Origin: Microbacterium elymi
GTDB taxonomy: Bacteria > Actinomycetota > Actinomycetes > Actinomycetales > Microbacteriaceae
DNA: 64,000 nt
Reading direction: 5' to 3'
Assembly (NCBI RefSeq): GCF_021582895.2
Contig: NZ_CP091139.2
Location: 1,798,001-1,862,000 of the forward strand
Each line of letters begins with the position of its first letter. Within the stretch, counting starts at the first letter, position 1. The notes under the pieces were generated by a model. The model was not told where the DNA came from. It was given only the letters and a program-made list of their open reading frames with translations, and did no database searches. The position numbers and the translations under genes were made by a program. Below, piece after piece: positions 28,898 to 38,833 of this stretch.

Positions 28898-30106
28898 CTA
28901 TGCGGCGCGAATCCGCACCGGCACGGATGATGGACCGCGCGTCATGTTGTTGGGGGTCCAGGTCGGGTCGGCCGTCAGTTCGATCGTTGACACTTTTTCT
29001 GCGAGTGCGGTGAAGAGTGCGTGTCCCTCCATCGTTGTGAGAGTTCGGCCCGGACACGCGTGCACGCCGAAGTCGAATGCGAGATGATCCGTCGGGTTGC
29101 GTCGTACATCGAAGACGTGGGGATCGGCGTAGTGGCGTTCGTCCCGGTTCGCGGCTCCGTACGAATGGACGACACGGGAATCGGCGGGGATCACGCAACC
29201 GTCGCCGAGATCGACGGCGCGCGTCGTGGCCCGTGAGAAGAACTGAATGGGCGATTCCATCCGCACACCTTCAGAAAAGGCGGAAGGGACCAGGGTCGGG
29301 TCGGAGTGCACCAACTGCCACTGTTCAGGGTGGGTCGCAAAAAGCCACAGGGTGCTCGCCACCGCGTTGATGGTGGTGTCGAGCGACGCGTTGAGGTAGC
29401 CGGCGAGGGTGATGGGGACGAACTCGCGGGGGAGTGCGCCGGATTCGGCTGCTTGGAAGATGATGCTTCCGAAGCTGCCAGGGGCGATGTTGTCTGCGTT
29501 CACCGTTTCCGACAGGAACTTCATCGCGGCGACGACGCGGTTCACGCCCTCGACCGTCCGGGGATTGCCTTCGGGACCCGCCGCGTTGAAGGCGCCTTCC
29601 GCCCATTCGAGCATCTCCCGTCGGCCTTCTTGGGGCCACCCCACCAGATCCATCACGATGTGGAGGGGCAGATCGCGCGCGAAGTCCTGAACCCCATCGA
29701 ACTCGCCCTTCTCCAAGAGGATGTCCACAAGCCGGTGAGCGCGTGCATCGATGTCGGGCAACGAGTTGCGAAGGTGACGAGGGCGCAGTGCGTTGTCGAA
29801 CACGGTGCGGGGAACGGAGTGCTCCGGGGGATCAGTGTTAAGTGCGGAGCCGTGCCAGGCGATGTTCGTCCCCGGGTTGAGTGCGATGCCTCCGAGATGT
29901 GCCGAGCTGAAGGACTCCCAGTCGTTCAGCGCGCCTTTCACGATGTCGTAGCGCGTGGTCAGCCACATGTCGTACTTCGTCAGATACGCGGCCGGGCCGA
30001 TGTCCCGCAGGCGCTGGAAAGTGGGGTAGGGATCGGCGAGTACCTCATCGGACCACAGATCGACATCTGTCTCGAATCCGGACTGTGCAATTGTCGGCGT
30101 TGACAC
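28898..30106 (-). CDS. Cytochrome P450 (first of two)
   Basis: 402 residues, a soluble bacterial P450. Helix-I oxygen-activation segment AGYLNASLDTTINA, helix-K ExxR in EGVRMESP, and the heme loop FGVHACPGRTL with the thiolate Cys; the usual Gly before the His is kept as GVH. It is about 55-60% identical by eye to the P450 at 34149 over the N-terminal part (DLWSDEVLADPYP, TKYDMW). Redox partner is probably the reductase at 37779. ATG 30106 has AAGGAGCG upstream. A CGTAGTTCTACG site lies 82 bp before the start. Substrate unknown; with the aryl-alcohol-type dehydrogenase, an aromatic or terpene methyl or methoxy group is likely. Confidence 0.93.
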   Translation of the reverse strand: MSTPTIAQSGFETDVDLWSDEVLADPYPTFQRLRDIGPAAYLTKYDMWLTTRYDIVKGALNDWESFSSAHLGGIALNPGTNIAWHGSALNTDPPEHSVPRTVFDNALRPRHLRNSLPDIDARAHRLVDILLEKGEFDGVQDFARDLPLHIVMDLVGWPQEGRREMLEWAEGAFNAAGPEGNPRTVEGVNRVVAAMKFLSETVNADNIAPGSFGSIIFQAAESGALPREFVPITLAGYLNASLDTTINAVASTLWLFATHPEQWQLVHSDPTLVPSAFSEGVRMESPIQFFSRATTRAVDLGDGCVIPADSRVVHSYGAANRDERHYADPHVFDVRRNPTDHLAFDFGVHACPGRTLTTMEGHALFTALAEKVSTIELTADPTWTPNNMTRGPSSVPVRIRAA

Positions 30107-30187
30107 GGTGCGCTCCTTTTGTCTCCAACGGCCCGTCGCTTCGTACGGTTGAGTCGATGGTCAACGGCACACCTCGATCACGACCCC

Positions 30188-30199
30188 GTAGAACTACGC
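30188..30199 (-). promoter_or_regulatory. Regulon palindrome, site 1 (in front of P450 at 28898)
   Basis: Minus strand CGTAGTTCTACG, flanked as CGCGTAGTTCTACGGGG. Its edge is 82 bp from the P450 start codon. Together with site 2 it forms a divergent pair in the 334-bp gap between P450 and dehydrogenase; the rest of the gap has no gene. Confidence 0.75.
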
Positions 30200-30255
30200 G
30201 ATGGCACACAAGAGCCGGTCGCGGTTCGCCTGGCGAGTCCCCATGCGACGAAACA

Positions 30256-30267
30256 CGTAGTTCTACG
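30256..30267 (+). promoter_or_regulatory. Regulon palindrome, site 2 (in front of the alcohol dehydrogenase)
   Basis: CGTAGTTCTACG, flanked as CACGTAGTTCTACGCGG. It points to the dehydrogenase, 174 bp upstream of its start, and lies 68 bp from site 1. Confidence 0.75.
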
Positions 30268-30440
30268 CGGCCGGAACGGGCCGGCGCCAACGAGACTGTT
30301 GGCGACGCTTCCTCAGCGCAGAAGCAGCGTCGAGATCGGACCCGAGGATCCGCTCTCTGCGACGGATGCGCGGCGGGACTGTCACCGAGACCGTCGCTTG
30401 GCGACTGTCGAACGGCCAAATGACGAAAGGCAGCCTACCC

Positions 30441-31551
30441 ATGACCTTCACCATCACCGCTGCGGTCACCCGCGACCTTCACCGCGACTTCGATATCGAG
30501 CAGCTGACACTCGATGAACCCCGCGCCGGCGAGGTGCAGGTGCGGATGGTGGCAACCGGGGTGTGCCATACCGATATGGCGGTCCGAGATGGCTGGATCC
30601 CGACGACGTTCCCCATCGTCCTCGGGCACGAGGGTGCCGGCGTGATCGAGCGTGTCGGCGAGGGAGTGACTCACCTGGAGCCGGGCGATCACGTGGTGCT
30701 GACTGTCGCGAGCTGTGGTGTGTGCGTGGACTGCCTCACCGGCAACCCCTCCTTCTGCGCGAACTCCTATGTTCAGAACTTCGCGGGGGGCAGGGGCGAC
30801 GGTACGACCTCGCTCACCGATGAGGAAGGCCGACAGGTCAACTCGCACTTCTTCGGCCAGTCTGCTTTCGCGTCGTTCGCGAACGTGCCGGTGCGTAGCG
30901 TGGTGAAGGTCCGCAAGGACGTTCCGCTCGAGACGCTCGCTCCGCTGGGCTTGCGGCGTCCAGACGGGTGCAGGTGCGGTCCTGAACGTCTTGAAGCCAA
31001 GAATGGACGGTTCGCTGGTGGTGTTCGGCGCCGGCGCGGTGGGCATGTCGGCGATCCTGGCGGCGCGGGTAGCGCGGGTGCAGACGATCGTCGCGGTGGA
31101 TATGGTCGACGCCCGCCTCGATCTCGCACGCGAACTGGGTGCCACTCACACCGTGAATCCCGGGCATGGGGACGTCGCCGAAGCACTCGCCACGATCACG
31201 GGGTCCGGCGTGGACTACGCCATCGACACGACCGGGAACGCCGCAGTAGTGGATGGCATGATCCAGTCGCTCGGGCACAGGGGCCACGCCATCCTTCTCG
31301 CCGCCGCGAACCCCGAAGCCGAGACACGTGTGAACCTCGCGCTTGCCGTGGCGCAGGCCATCCGGGTGACGTCCGTCGTGGAAGGCGGGGCGATCCCGCA
31401 ACTCTTCATCCCGGAACTCATCGAACTGTACCTAGCGGGGGAGTTCCCGTTCGACAGACTCATCCGGAGGTACGCGTTCGCCGACATCGCGCAGGCCTTT
31501 GCCGACAGTGAGTCTGGCGCGGTCGTCAAGCCGGTTCTGACTTTCGACTGA
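30441..31551 (+). CDS. Zinc-dependent aryl-alcohol-type dehydrogenase (frameshifted)
   Basis: 369 residues after correction. Catalytic zinc ligands: Cys in ATGVCHTDMAV, His in GHEGAG, and Cys in the LGCGVQTGAGAVLN loop. Structural zinc: CGVCVDCLTGNPSFC. The Rossmann motif is VFGAGAVGMSAIL. The HFFGQSAFASF stretch is typical of benzyl-/aryl-alcohol dehydrogenases (XylB-like). The break near 30951 (GGGCTTGCGG for GGGCTGCGG) falls exactly at the catalytic Cys loop and fits the GCAGC error pattern. ATG 30441 starts it, with AAAGG about 12 nt upstream. It would oxidise the alcohol made by the P450s to an aldehyde. The LAL regulator follows after 6 bp, so the two are co-transcribed from site 2. Confidence 0.9.
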
Positions 31552-31557
31552 ACCGAC

Positions 31558-33882
31558 ATGGTCGAGCGGGCGTCACAGATGCGGCTTCCACTCGGTTGCC
31601 TCCCCGTTCCCACCACGTCCATGGTCGGACGGGCCGACTCCCTCAGGGAGGTCGTCAGAGCGCTACGCAAGGTGCCGCTCGTGACATTGACCGGTCCCGG
31701 CGGCATCGGCAAGTCCCGTCTCGCGATCGCCGTCGCGGAAAGCGAGCGTGCTCATTACGGCGACGGTGTGTGGCACGTGGACTTGTCGAACGTGCCTGCT
31801 GGCGGTCCTATCGATGAGGCGATCTTGGAATCCCTCACGCGTGGGGACCATTCGATGACGCCGTCCGGCCGACGGCTGAACGACGTTGTGGCAGGCAAGA
31901 GGATGCTCCTCATACTGGACAACTGCGAGCATGTGAGCCGTCAAGTATCCGTCGTCACCTCGGACATGCTGGCCACCGCGCGTGGACTCAGCGTCCTGGC
32001 GACGTCCCGTATCGCGCTCGACAGTGTCGGCGAGCGGGTGGTCCAGGTGCCGCCCCTCGCCGTCCCCGATCCTGATCTGGTGACGGATGCGGCCGAGGTG
32101 CGGGCCTTCGACGGGGTCCGGCTCCTGGTGGCCCGGGCCATGGCCGCATCGCCGTCCTTCGACCTGGACCAGTCCAATTTTCGGGAGGTGGCCGCCGTCT
32201 GCTCCCGGCTCGAAGGATGGCCCCTCGCCATCGAGCTCGCCGCGTCCCAGTTGCGCTCGCTGACGCCGGCGCAGCTTCTCGAGACGTTGGACGACCGTCT
32301 GGCGCTTTGTTCCAAGGACCCGGCAACGATCGCCCGTCATACTTCCTTGCGGGCCGTCATCGGATGGTCGTGGGAGCTCTGCGAGCCGGCGGCACGCACT
32401 CTTTGGCAGCGCGCCTCCCCATTTGCAGATGGCTTCGACCTCGACGCGGCACGCCAGGTGTGTTCGGATGAACGGCTGCCGAGCGAGGAGATATGGCGAG
32501 TAATGGACTCGCTCGTGTCCAACTCGATCCTCGTTGCAACGCGTGGACCCTCATCGCTGCGCTTCCGCTTCCTGGAGACCGTTCGGCAGTTCGGGCGTGA
32601 GCAGCTCGATCTGTCTGCGGAGCGTGTGCACTACGACCGCCGGCACCGTGACTATTTCCGTTCGATGACGGCTGACGCTGCGCGAGCGTGGGATACCGCT
32701 GAACAAACCGCATCCATACGCAAGATCCGAGCGGAGAAGGCCAACATCACACGAGCTCTCGGCTGGAGCCTTGCGACTCCGGGAGAAGAGGAGGCAGGGC
32801 TCGAGATCGCCACACATCTGCGGTATCACTGGGCGATCGACGGGTCGATCCGCGACGGAAGGAGGTGGCTCCAACGTGCTCTCGACGCCACGACGACCGA
32901 TGCGGGGATGAGGCCTACTGCCCTGTGGGTGCTGGCCTGGGTCACGATCCTGCAGGGCGACGCCGGGGCCTGCTCGGTTGCGCTAGACGAGGCCGGGGAG
33001 CTCGCGCTCGCAGGAGACGACCGGATCGCCTCCACCCGAGCGCAGGTGCTTCGAGCCACCGCCTTGCTATGGGTGGGTGACGCCCACAATGCGGTGACCA
33101 GCCTTAGGAGCGCCCTCGAATTCTTCCGTGGCGCGGAGGATGCGGGCGCGCTCCTGTTCACATCGATGATGCTCATTCTCGCTCTCGCGGAAGCGGGATC
33201 GGCCGAGGAGGCCGAGTCCGTGGCGACGGAGGCCCTCAGCGTAAGCGGCCGCAGCGGCGAGAGGTGGGGGCGGGCCCAATCGCTGTGGGCGCTGGGGTAC
33301 TGCCGTTGGCTCGCCGGGGATCACGAGGCCGCACACACGCTCGTCGAGAGTTCCCTGAACCTGCGACTCGACTTCGATCAGACGGGAACGGCGTTGAAGC
33401 TCGAGACGCTGGTGTGGGTCGCGGCGTCCCGCCGCGAGTACGAGCGTGCGGCGACACTGCTGGGCGGCGTTCAACAGCTGTGGAAGCGGTTAGGCACATC
33501 CATCTCCGCGTTCGGTATCCACTTTGCGCGACACGCGCACGAATGCGAAGAGGCACTGCGGCTGACGATGTCCGCCGCGAGGTTCGACTCGCGTGTTGCC
33601 GCAGGCCGGGCGTTGCATGTCGAAGAACTGATCAACTATGCGTTGGGCAAGGCGCTCGCGAACAGCAGCCCGGATGAACGACACCTCACGCCGCGGGAGA
33701 ACGAAGTCTCCCGGTTCGTGGGCGAGGGACTCAGCACCGAAGAGATCGCAGAACGGCTCACCCTGTCGGTCCGTACGGTCGAAGGTCATCTGACTCACGC
33801 GCTCGCCAAACTCGGTTTCCGCTCCCGAACGCAATTGGCGCTGTGGGCTGCGAAGAGGTCGGCCGCGAATCGCGGAATGTGA
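31558..33882 (+). CDS. LAL-type ATPase-LuxR transcriptional activator (first of two)
   Basis: 774 residues. NB-ARC/AAA-like STAND ATPase: Walker A TGPGGIGKSRLAIAVA near residue 43, Walker B MLLILDNCEH near 120, sensor segment VLATSR. A winged-helix part (RLEGWPLAIELAASQLRSL, WSWELC) leads to a long TPR-like helical sensor region, and a C-terminal LuxR HTH (LTPRENEVSRFVGEGLSTEE, VRTVEGHLTHALAKLG). MalT-like proteins bind a small inducer, hydrolyse ATP and oligomerise on DNA. It is about 45% identical by eye to the regulator at 35385. It sits behind the dehydrogenase with no own operator, so it should amplify its own expression. No good ribosome-binding site, which suggests coupling to the dehydrogenase. 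Confidence 0.92.
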   Translation: MVERASQMRLPLGCLPVPTTSMVGRADSLREVVRALRKVPLVTLTGPGGIGKSRLAIAVAESERAHYGDGVWHVDLSNVPAGGPIDEAILESLTRGDHSMTPSGRRLNDVVAGKRMLLILDNCEHVSRQVSVVTSDMLATARGLSVLATSRIALDSVGERVVQVPPLAVPDPDLVTDAAEVRAFDGVRLLVARAMAASPSFDLDQSNFREVAAVCSRLEGWPLAIELAASQLRSLTPAQLLETLDDRLALCSKDPATIARHTSLRAVIGWSWELCEPAARTLWQRASPFADGFDLDAARQVCSDERLPSEEIWRVMDSLVSNSILVATRGPSSLRFRFLETVRQFGREQLDLSAERVHYDRRHRDYFRSMTADAARAWDTAEQTASIRKIRAEKANITRALGWSLATPGEEEAGLEIATHLRYHWAIDGSIRDGRRWLQRALDATTTDAGMRPTALWVLAWVTILQGDAGACSVALDEAGELALAGDDRIASTRAQVLRATALLWVGDAHNAVTSLRSALEFFRGAEDAGALLFTSMMLILALAEAGSAEEAESVATEALSVSGRSGERWGRAQSLWALGYCRWLAGDHEAAHTLVESSLNLRLDFDQTGTALKLETLVWVAASRREYERAATLLGGVQQLWKRLGTSISAFGIHFARHAHECEEALRLTMSAARFDSRVAAGRALHVEELINYALGKALANSSPDERHLTPRENEVSRFVGEGLSTEEIAERLTLSVRTVEGHLTHALAKLGFRSRTQLALWAAKRSAANRGM

Positions 33883-33969
33883 CTGCCATCGGCCTACTCT
33901 CCGTGGACCGATCGTCTTCCTCGCCGCCCTGATTCGACTCTCGCGTGTTTGTGAGCAGGGTGACAATCA

Positions 33970-33981
33970 CGTAGTTCCACG
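33970..33981 (+). promoter_or_regulatory. Regulon palindrome, site 3 (in front of the second P450)
   Basis: CGTAGTTCCACG, flanked as CACGTAGTTCCACGGAT; one arm differs by one base from the perfect sites. It is 168 bp upstream of the P450 start at 34149, almost the same distance as site 2 to the dehydrogenase. Confidence 0.7.
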
Positions 33982-34148
33982 GATGGGAGATCCGCCCGAG
34001 ACGGGGACGATGAGAACAGGTCATCGAGGACCCACGGTTGAAGAAGCCCCGCGTGACAAGCCGGGCCGGTTCTTCCGGCGCATCACGCGCTGCCAATGTT
34101 GGCAGCATACGTGGACCGCGGGCCCTCATTCTCAGGAAGGTAGAGCAC

Positions 34149-35351
34149 GTGACGGTCACACTCGCGAATCAGGAGCACGTTCACACGGATCTGGACATCT
34201 GGAGTGATGAGGTGCTGGCGAACCCATACCCGCACTACAAGCAGCTGCGCGATCTCGGTCCAGCCGCCTACATGACGAAGTACGACATGTGGATCATCAC
34301 CCGGTTCGACGTGGTGAAATCCGCTCTCGCGGACTGGGCGACCTTCAGTTCCGCCCACATGGGGGGAGTTGCGCTGAGCGAGGACGGACGTGCCGCCTGG
34401 AGCGGTTCGGTCCTCGAATCCGACCCGCCCGAGCACACCAACCGACGGAAAATCTTCGATGACACGCTTCGCCCACGTTTCGTGCGCCACGCCCTCGGTG
34501 ATCTGAAGCAGCGCTCCGAGGACGTGGTCGACGCTCTGCTTGCACGCGGGACGTTCGACGGGGTGCAGGACTTCGCCAAGGATCTCCCGCTGAACATCAT
34601 CATGGACCTCGTGGGATGGCCCGCCGACGGGCGGGAACAGATGCTCGAATGGGCGGAGGGTGCCTTCAACGCGCTCGGTCCCGAAGGCAACCAGAGAATG
34701 ATCGACTCCTTCCCCAAGCTGCAGGCGGGCATCGAGTACGTCAGGACACACGCGACCGAGGATAAGATGCCCGCTCAGAGCTTCGGCGGGGTCATGCACG
34801 CCGCAGCGGCCCGGGGCGACATCCCACGCGAAGTGGTTCCGATCGCGCTGACGGGGATTCTGCATGCGTCGCTGGACACCACCATCAACGCGATGAGCAG
34901 CCTGCTCATGCTGTTCGCTCAGAACCCGGGTCAGTGGGACATCGTCAGGCAGGACAAGTCGCTCGTCCCCAGCGCGTTCCTCGAGGGGCTGCGTCTGGAG
35001 TCGCCCATCCAGTTCTTCTCGCGCGCGACGACGCGCGACGTCGACCTCGGCGAAGGAGTGGTGATCCCTGCGGATTCTCGGGTGGTGCATTCCTATGGCG
35101 CAGCGAACAGAGACGAACGTCGCTACGCAGATCCCGACCGTTTCGACGTACGCCGCAATCCGACCGATCACCTCGCATTCGATCACGGTACGCACTCGTG
35201 CCCTGGGCGCACGCTGGCCACCATGGAGGCCCAGGCCCTGTTCACGGCACTGGCAGAGCGCGTGGAGACGATCGAGCTCGTCGGCGAGCCGACGCGCGAA
35301 CTCAACAACTCCACCCGCGGTTACGCCAGCATGCCCATTCGCATCCGCTAG
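34149..35351 (+). CDS. Cytochrome P450 (second of two)
   Basis: 400 residues. Helix-I TGILHASLDTTINAM, ExxR in EGLRLESPIQF, and heme loop FDHGTHSCPGRTL with the thiolate Cys. GTG 34149 is chosen because AGGAAGG sits 8 nt upstream and the N-terminus then aligns with the paralogue (HTDLDIWSDEVLANPYP); an ATG at 34038 would add 37 unrelated residues. Paralogous to the P450 at 28898; both lack a membrane anchor. Followed 33 bp later by the second LAL activator, so the order operator-P450-LAL repeats the order operator-dehydrogenase-LAL. No dedicated ferredoxin gene is adjacent. Confidence 0.93.
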   Translation: MTVTLANQEHVHTDLDIWSDEVLANPYPHYKQLRDLGPAAYMTKYDMWIITRFDVVKSALADWATFSSAHMGGVALSEDGRAAWSGSVLESDPPEHTNRRKIFDDTLRPRFVRHALGDLKQRSEDVVDALLARGTFDGVQDFAKDLPLNIIMDLVGWPADGREQMLEWAEGAFNALGPEGNQRMIDSFPKLQAGIEYVRTHATEDKMPAQSFGGVMHAAAARGDIPREVVPIALTGILHASLDTTINAMSSLLMLFAQNPGQWDIVRQDKSLVPSAFLEGLRLESPIQFFSRATTRDVDLGEGVVIPADSRVVHSYGAANRDERRYADPDRFDVRRNPTDHLAFDHGTHSCPGRTLATMEAQALFTALAERVETIELVGEPTRELNNSTRGYASMPIRIR

Positions 35352-35384
35352 CACGCGTGCACCCACGGGTAGGGTACAAGCACC

Positions 35385-37711
35385 ATGACGCGTGCTGACG
35401 GGGGAAATGCGCCTGTCCCCGCGACATCGCTCGTCGGGCGGCGAGCAGCCAGAACGGCTGTTCGCCGCGCGCTCGAGCAGACATCGTTCGTCACGCTCAC
35501 CGGGCCGGGGGGCATCGGCAAGTCGAGGCTGGCCATCGCGGTCGCGGAGGACGTCCTGCCGAAGTATCCCGACGGCGTGTGGTTCATCGATCTCTCGGAG
35601 CTACCCGTAGACGTGAAGATCGAGGATTATGTGCTCGACGCGATCGCGGGACCGGATCATTCCCAGCGAAGATCGGAAGGCCGGCTGATCAGCTACCTCC
35701 GATCATTGCGGGCGCTGCTGATCTTCGACAACTGCGAGTCCCAACTCGGGCCCGCCATCAAGCTGATCACACGGATTCTTTCCAGTGGGCGCGACATTCA
35801 CGTTCTCGCCACCAGCAGGGAGGCCTTCGACAGCGTTCGCGAACGGGTCATCCCCGTCCAGCCGCTCGGGGTACCGGACGCCGACGCGATGGTCGACCCG
35901 TATCACGTGGCGCAGTTCGACTCGGTGAAGCCTTGCTGGATCGTGCTTCGGCGGTTCGCCCCGGCTTTCGCGTCGACGAGGACAACTGGCGCATGGTGGC
36001 CTCCGTATGCTCTCGACTGGAGGGCAATCCGCTCGCCATCGAGCTCGTTGCGTCGCGGCTTCGTTCACTCACGATCGGAGAGGTCGCGACGAGCCTTGCC
36101 GACCGGCTCTCGATCGCGACCAAAGACCTCTCCGTGCCCGTTCGGCACAAGTCTCTCCGGTCCATGATCGACTGGAGTTGGGACCTCTGCACGGAGTCGG
36201 AGCGCGTGTTGTGGCGGCGATGCTCCATGTTCGCCGGAGGGTTCGACCTCGCTGCCGCGGAGCGTGTCTGTGGCAGCGAGGGGTCCGCCGACGCGGTCTG
36301 GGCCGTGATCGACCACCTCGTTGCGAAGTCGCTGATCGTCGCCACATCCACCGGCGCTTCGATCCGCTTTCGGCTCCTCGAGACCATCGCCGAGTATGGG
36401 CGGGAGCAACTGAGCGCCTCGGGAGAGCTCGACACGATTTCGGAGCGCCATTTCGACTACTTCGCCTCTGTGGCACAGACCGCGTGCGACGATTGGGGAT
36501 CTTCGTCACAACCGGATGTCGTGACGGCAATGCGGACGGAGAGGTCGAACTTCGCGAGGGCGCTGGAGTGGAGCTTCACCGCTGCCGGAGCTCAGTCGCG
36601 GGGAATGCGCCTCGCGGCAAACCTGCGCATCCACTGGGCGGTTGATGGGTTCCTTCGGGACGGCAGTAGGTGGATGAACCGCGCTCTCGCGGGGAGCGAC
36701 GAACCTTCGGAGGTCCGCGGCGATGCCCTCTGGGTCAGCGCGTGGATATCGATCCTCCAGGGCGATGCGACGGCAGCCGAGGCTCGCCTCGCGGAAGCGT
36801 GGGAGATCGCAGAGAGCCTCGCAGACGACCGCCTGCGGGCGTACGTCCACCTGTTTCGCGGCACGGCGGATCTGTGGCGAGGCGATCTCGACATCGCTCT
36901 CGAACGGCTCGGAGCGGCTCACGCCTATTTCGCGGCGGCTACGCGGGATGAGTGTCCGGGCCCGCACTTCGTATCTATGCTCTACGCGCTCGCGCTCGCG
37001 GAGACGGGCCACTACGACGAGATCCGTGAGCTTGACGACGGCAACCCGAGCAGACCCGAGCACGAGACGGAGCGCTGGGGCACGTCCCAGCTTCTCTGGG
37101 CTTACGCCTACGGCATCTGGATGGCGGGCGACTACGAGACGGCGAGCGCGCGCCTCCAGCATGCGTTGCGGATGAATCTGGCGTTCGATCGGGTCGGCAC
37201 GGCACTGAAGATCGACTCGCTGGCCTGGATGTCGGCGTCGCGTCGTCAGCTTCAGCGCGCGGCCCGGCTGCTCGGAGCCGCGCGAGCCATCTGGTCCGAC
37301 CTCGGCACGTCGATAGCCGCCTTCGGGACGAAGTTTGCGGAGCGGTCCGACGACTGCTACGCCGCGTTGCAAGCCGCCATCAGCCCTACGCAGCTTGATT
37401 CGTTCCTCGCTGAGGGTGCACGGCTGGATTACGAGTCGCTCCTCGCCTATGCGGTCGACACGAAAAATTCAGCAGCCGTGACGGGTTCCAACGGCGATAT
37501 CCTCACCGCTCGTGAGCGCCAGGTGGCAGACCTGCTTGCGGATGGTCTCAGCAACCGCCGGATCGCAGAGCGTCTCGTCCTCTCGCCCCGCACGGTCGAG
37601 GGGTACGTCGCCAGTGTGCTCTCGAAGCTCGCACTCGAATCGCGTTCGCAGGTGGTTGCGTGGGTGACCCGTGAACGCAGCCGTCTCACCGCCGGTGCGC
37701 CAATCACGTAG
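35385..37711 (+). CDS. LAL-type ATPase-LuxR transcriptional activator (second of two), frameshifted
   Basis: About 774 residues after correction. Walker A TGPGGIGKSRLAIAVA is identical to that of the first activator; Walker B is ALLIFDNCES; sensor VLATSREAFDSV. The helical sensor half is colinear with the paralogue (RIHWAVDGFLRDGSRW, LQGDATAAEARL). C-terminal LuxR HTH: LTARERQVADLLADGLSNRR, PRTVEGYVASVLSKLA. The break near 35937 (AAGCCTTGCTGG for AAGCTGCTGG) is a two-base insertion in GCAGC. The stop codon lies within operator site 4. The two recognition helices differ somewhat, so both may bind the same palindrome with different affinity, or the pair may respond to different inducers. Confidence 0.91.
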
Positions 37712-37718
37712 AAACACG
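37707..37718 (+). promoter_or_regulatory. Regulon palindrome, site 4 (in front of the reductase)
   Basis: CGTAGAAACACG, flanked as CACGTAGAAACACGCGT; two bases off the perfect dyad. It is 61 bp upstream of the reductase start and overlaps the stop codon of the LAL gene. Confidence 0.65.
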
Positions 37719-37778
37719 CGTGCCGAATCATCCATCGCCGAAAAGACTGAGGGGAACGCCTATTGCGATGGAGCAGCC

Positions 37779-38816
37779 ATGGTCACAACGCCTACGTCCT
37801 TTACTGGAACAGTTCTCGGCGACCTGCTCGCCGGTGAGGGACAACCCGTGCACGGCGATGCAGTGGAACCGGTGGAGTGGGCCGGTGATGTGGTCGTGGT
37901 CGACAAGTCGACCGTCTCAGCGGCCATTACCCAGCTGACGTTGCGTGGGATCGATGACGCGGCGCTGCCCGAGTGGGCACCGGGCGCACACATCGAGGTG
38001 ACCTTGCCCGACGGGACGCTTCGCCAGTACTCGTTGACCGGTGACCCGACTCGCGCCGGGACATGGACGGTCGCCGTTCTGCGAGAAGCGAACGGTCGGG
38101 GTGGCTCGCAGTACATTCACGACCACGTGTCGGCCGGCGACAAACTCTGGGTCCGAGGACCGCGGAACCACTTCCCCCTGATAGAGGCCTCCGAGTACCG
38201 CTTCGTTGCAGGGGGAATCGGCATAACCCCGCTCCTCCCGATGATCTATGCGGTCGCACGCTCGGGTGCCTCGTGGAGTCTGGACTATTGCGGCCGAGAA
38301 CGCTCCAACATGGCTTTCCTGGAACATCTGAGCCCCTGGGCGGACCGTGTCCGCCTCTTCGCGGGCAGCGAGGGGGAACGGATCGACGTGGTGGAGCTCG
38401 TGAACGGTCTGGGTCCGGAGACCGCCCTGTACTGCTGTGGCCCCGCCCGGCTGCTTGTGGCGATCGACGATGCATGCAAAGCCGTGGGGCGCATGCCGCC
38501 CCGAGTGGAGTACTTCTCACCGAAGCAGCTGGAAGGGGCAACCGTGGATTCGGAGTTCGAAGTGGAGCTGGCGTCGAGCGGGGTGAGCGTCACCGTTCCC
38601 ATCGGGCGCTCGATCCTAGACGTCGTGCGCGAAACGGGTGTGCAGGTTCTCGCGTCCTGTGAGGAGGGGACCTGCGGGACCTGCGAGGCCGAGGTGATCG
38701 AGGGCGTTCCAGACCACCGGGATTCCGTGCTCTCCGACGCGGAGAAGGCGCAGAACACTTTCATGATGATCTGCGTATCCCGAAGTTGCTCACGACGTCT
38801 CGTCCTGGATCTGTAG
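37779..38816 (+). CDS. Phthalate-dioxygenase-reductase-type flavin/[2Fe-2S] reductase
   Basis: 345 residues. Flavin-binding RQYSLTGD, NAD-binding GGIGITPLLPMIY, and CCGPARLL, then a C-terminal plant-type ferredoxin domain with CEEGTCGTCEAEV and the fourth Cys in MMICVSRS, i.e. C-x4-C-x2-C-x29-C. This order (flavin, NAD, ferredoxin) is that of the PDR/VanB family: a single protein that carries electrons from NADH to an oxygenase. As the only reductase in the island it should serve both P450s; most P450s use separate ferredoxins, so the pairing is notable. ATG 37779 has GGAG 5 nt upstream. Confidence 0.92.
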   Translation: MVTTPTSFTGTVLGDLLAGEGQPVHGDAVEPVEWAGDVVVVDKSTVSAAITQLTLRGIDDAALPEWAPGAHIEVTLPDGTLRQYSLTGDPTRAGTWTVAVLREANGRGGSQYIHDHVSAGDKLWVRGPRNHFPLIEASEYRFVAGGIGITPLLPMIYAVARSGASWSLDYCGRERSNMAFLEHLSPWADRVRLFAGSEGERIDVVELVNGLGPETALYCCGPARLLVAIDDACKAVGRMPPRVEYFSPKQLEGATVDSEFEVELASSGVSVTVPIGRSILDVVRETGVQVLASCEEGTCGTCEAEVIEGVPDHRDSVLSDAEKAQNTFMMICVSRSCSRRLVLDL

Positions 38817-38833
38817 GGGCACGGGAAGAGGAC

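Noticed and set aside
34038..34149. Upstream ATG at 34038 as the P450 start
   Set aside because: It would add 37 residues not shared with the paralogue and has no ribosome-binding site; GTG 34149 has AGGAAGG at proper spacing.
31558..37711. LAL proteins as NLR-like (STAND) phage-defence ATPases
   Set aside because: The domain plan NB-ARC, TPR-like, LuxR HTH is that of MalT/LAL transcription activators. Their place behind operator-bearing catabolic genes supports regulation; no effector nuclease, protease or pore domain is present.
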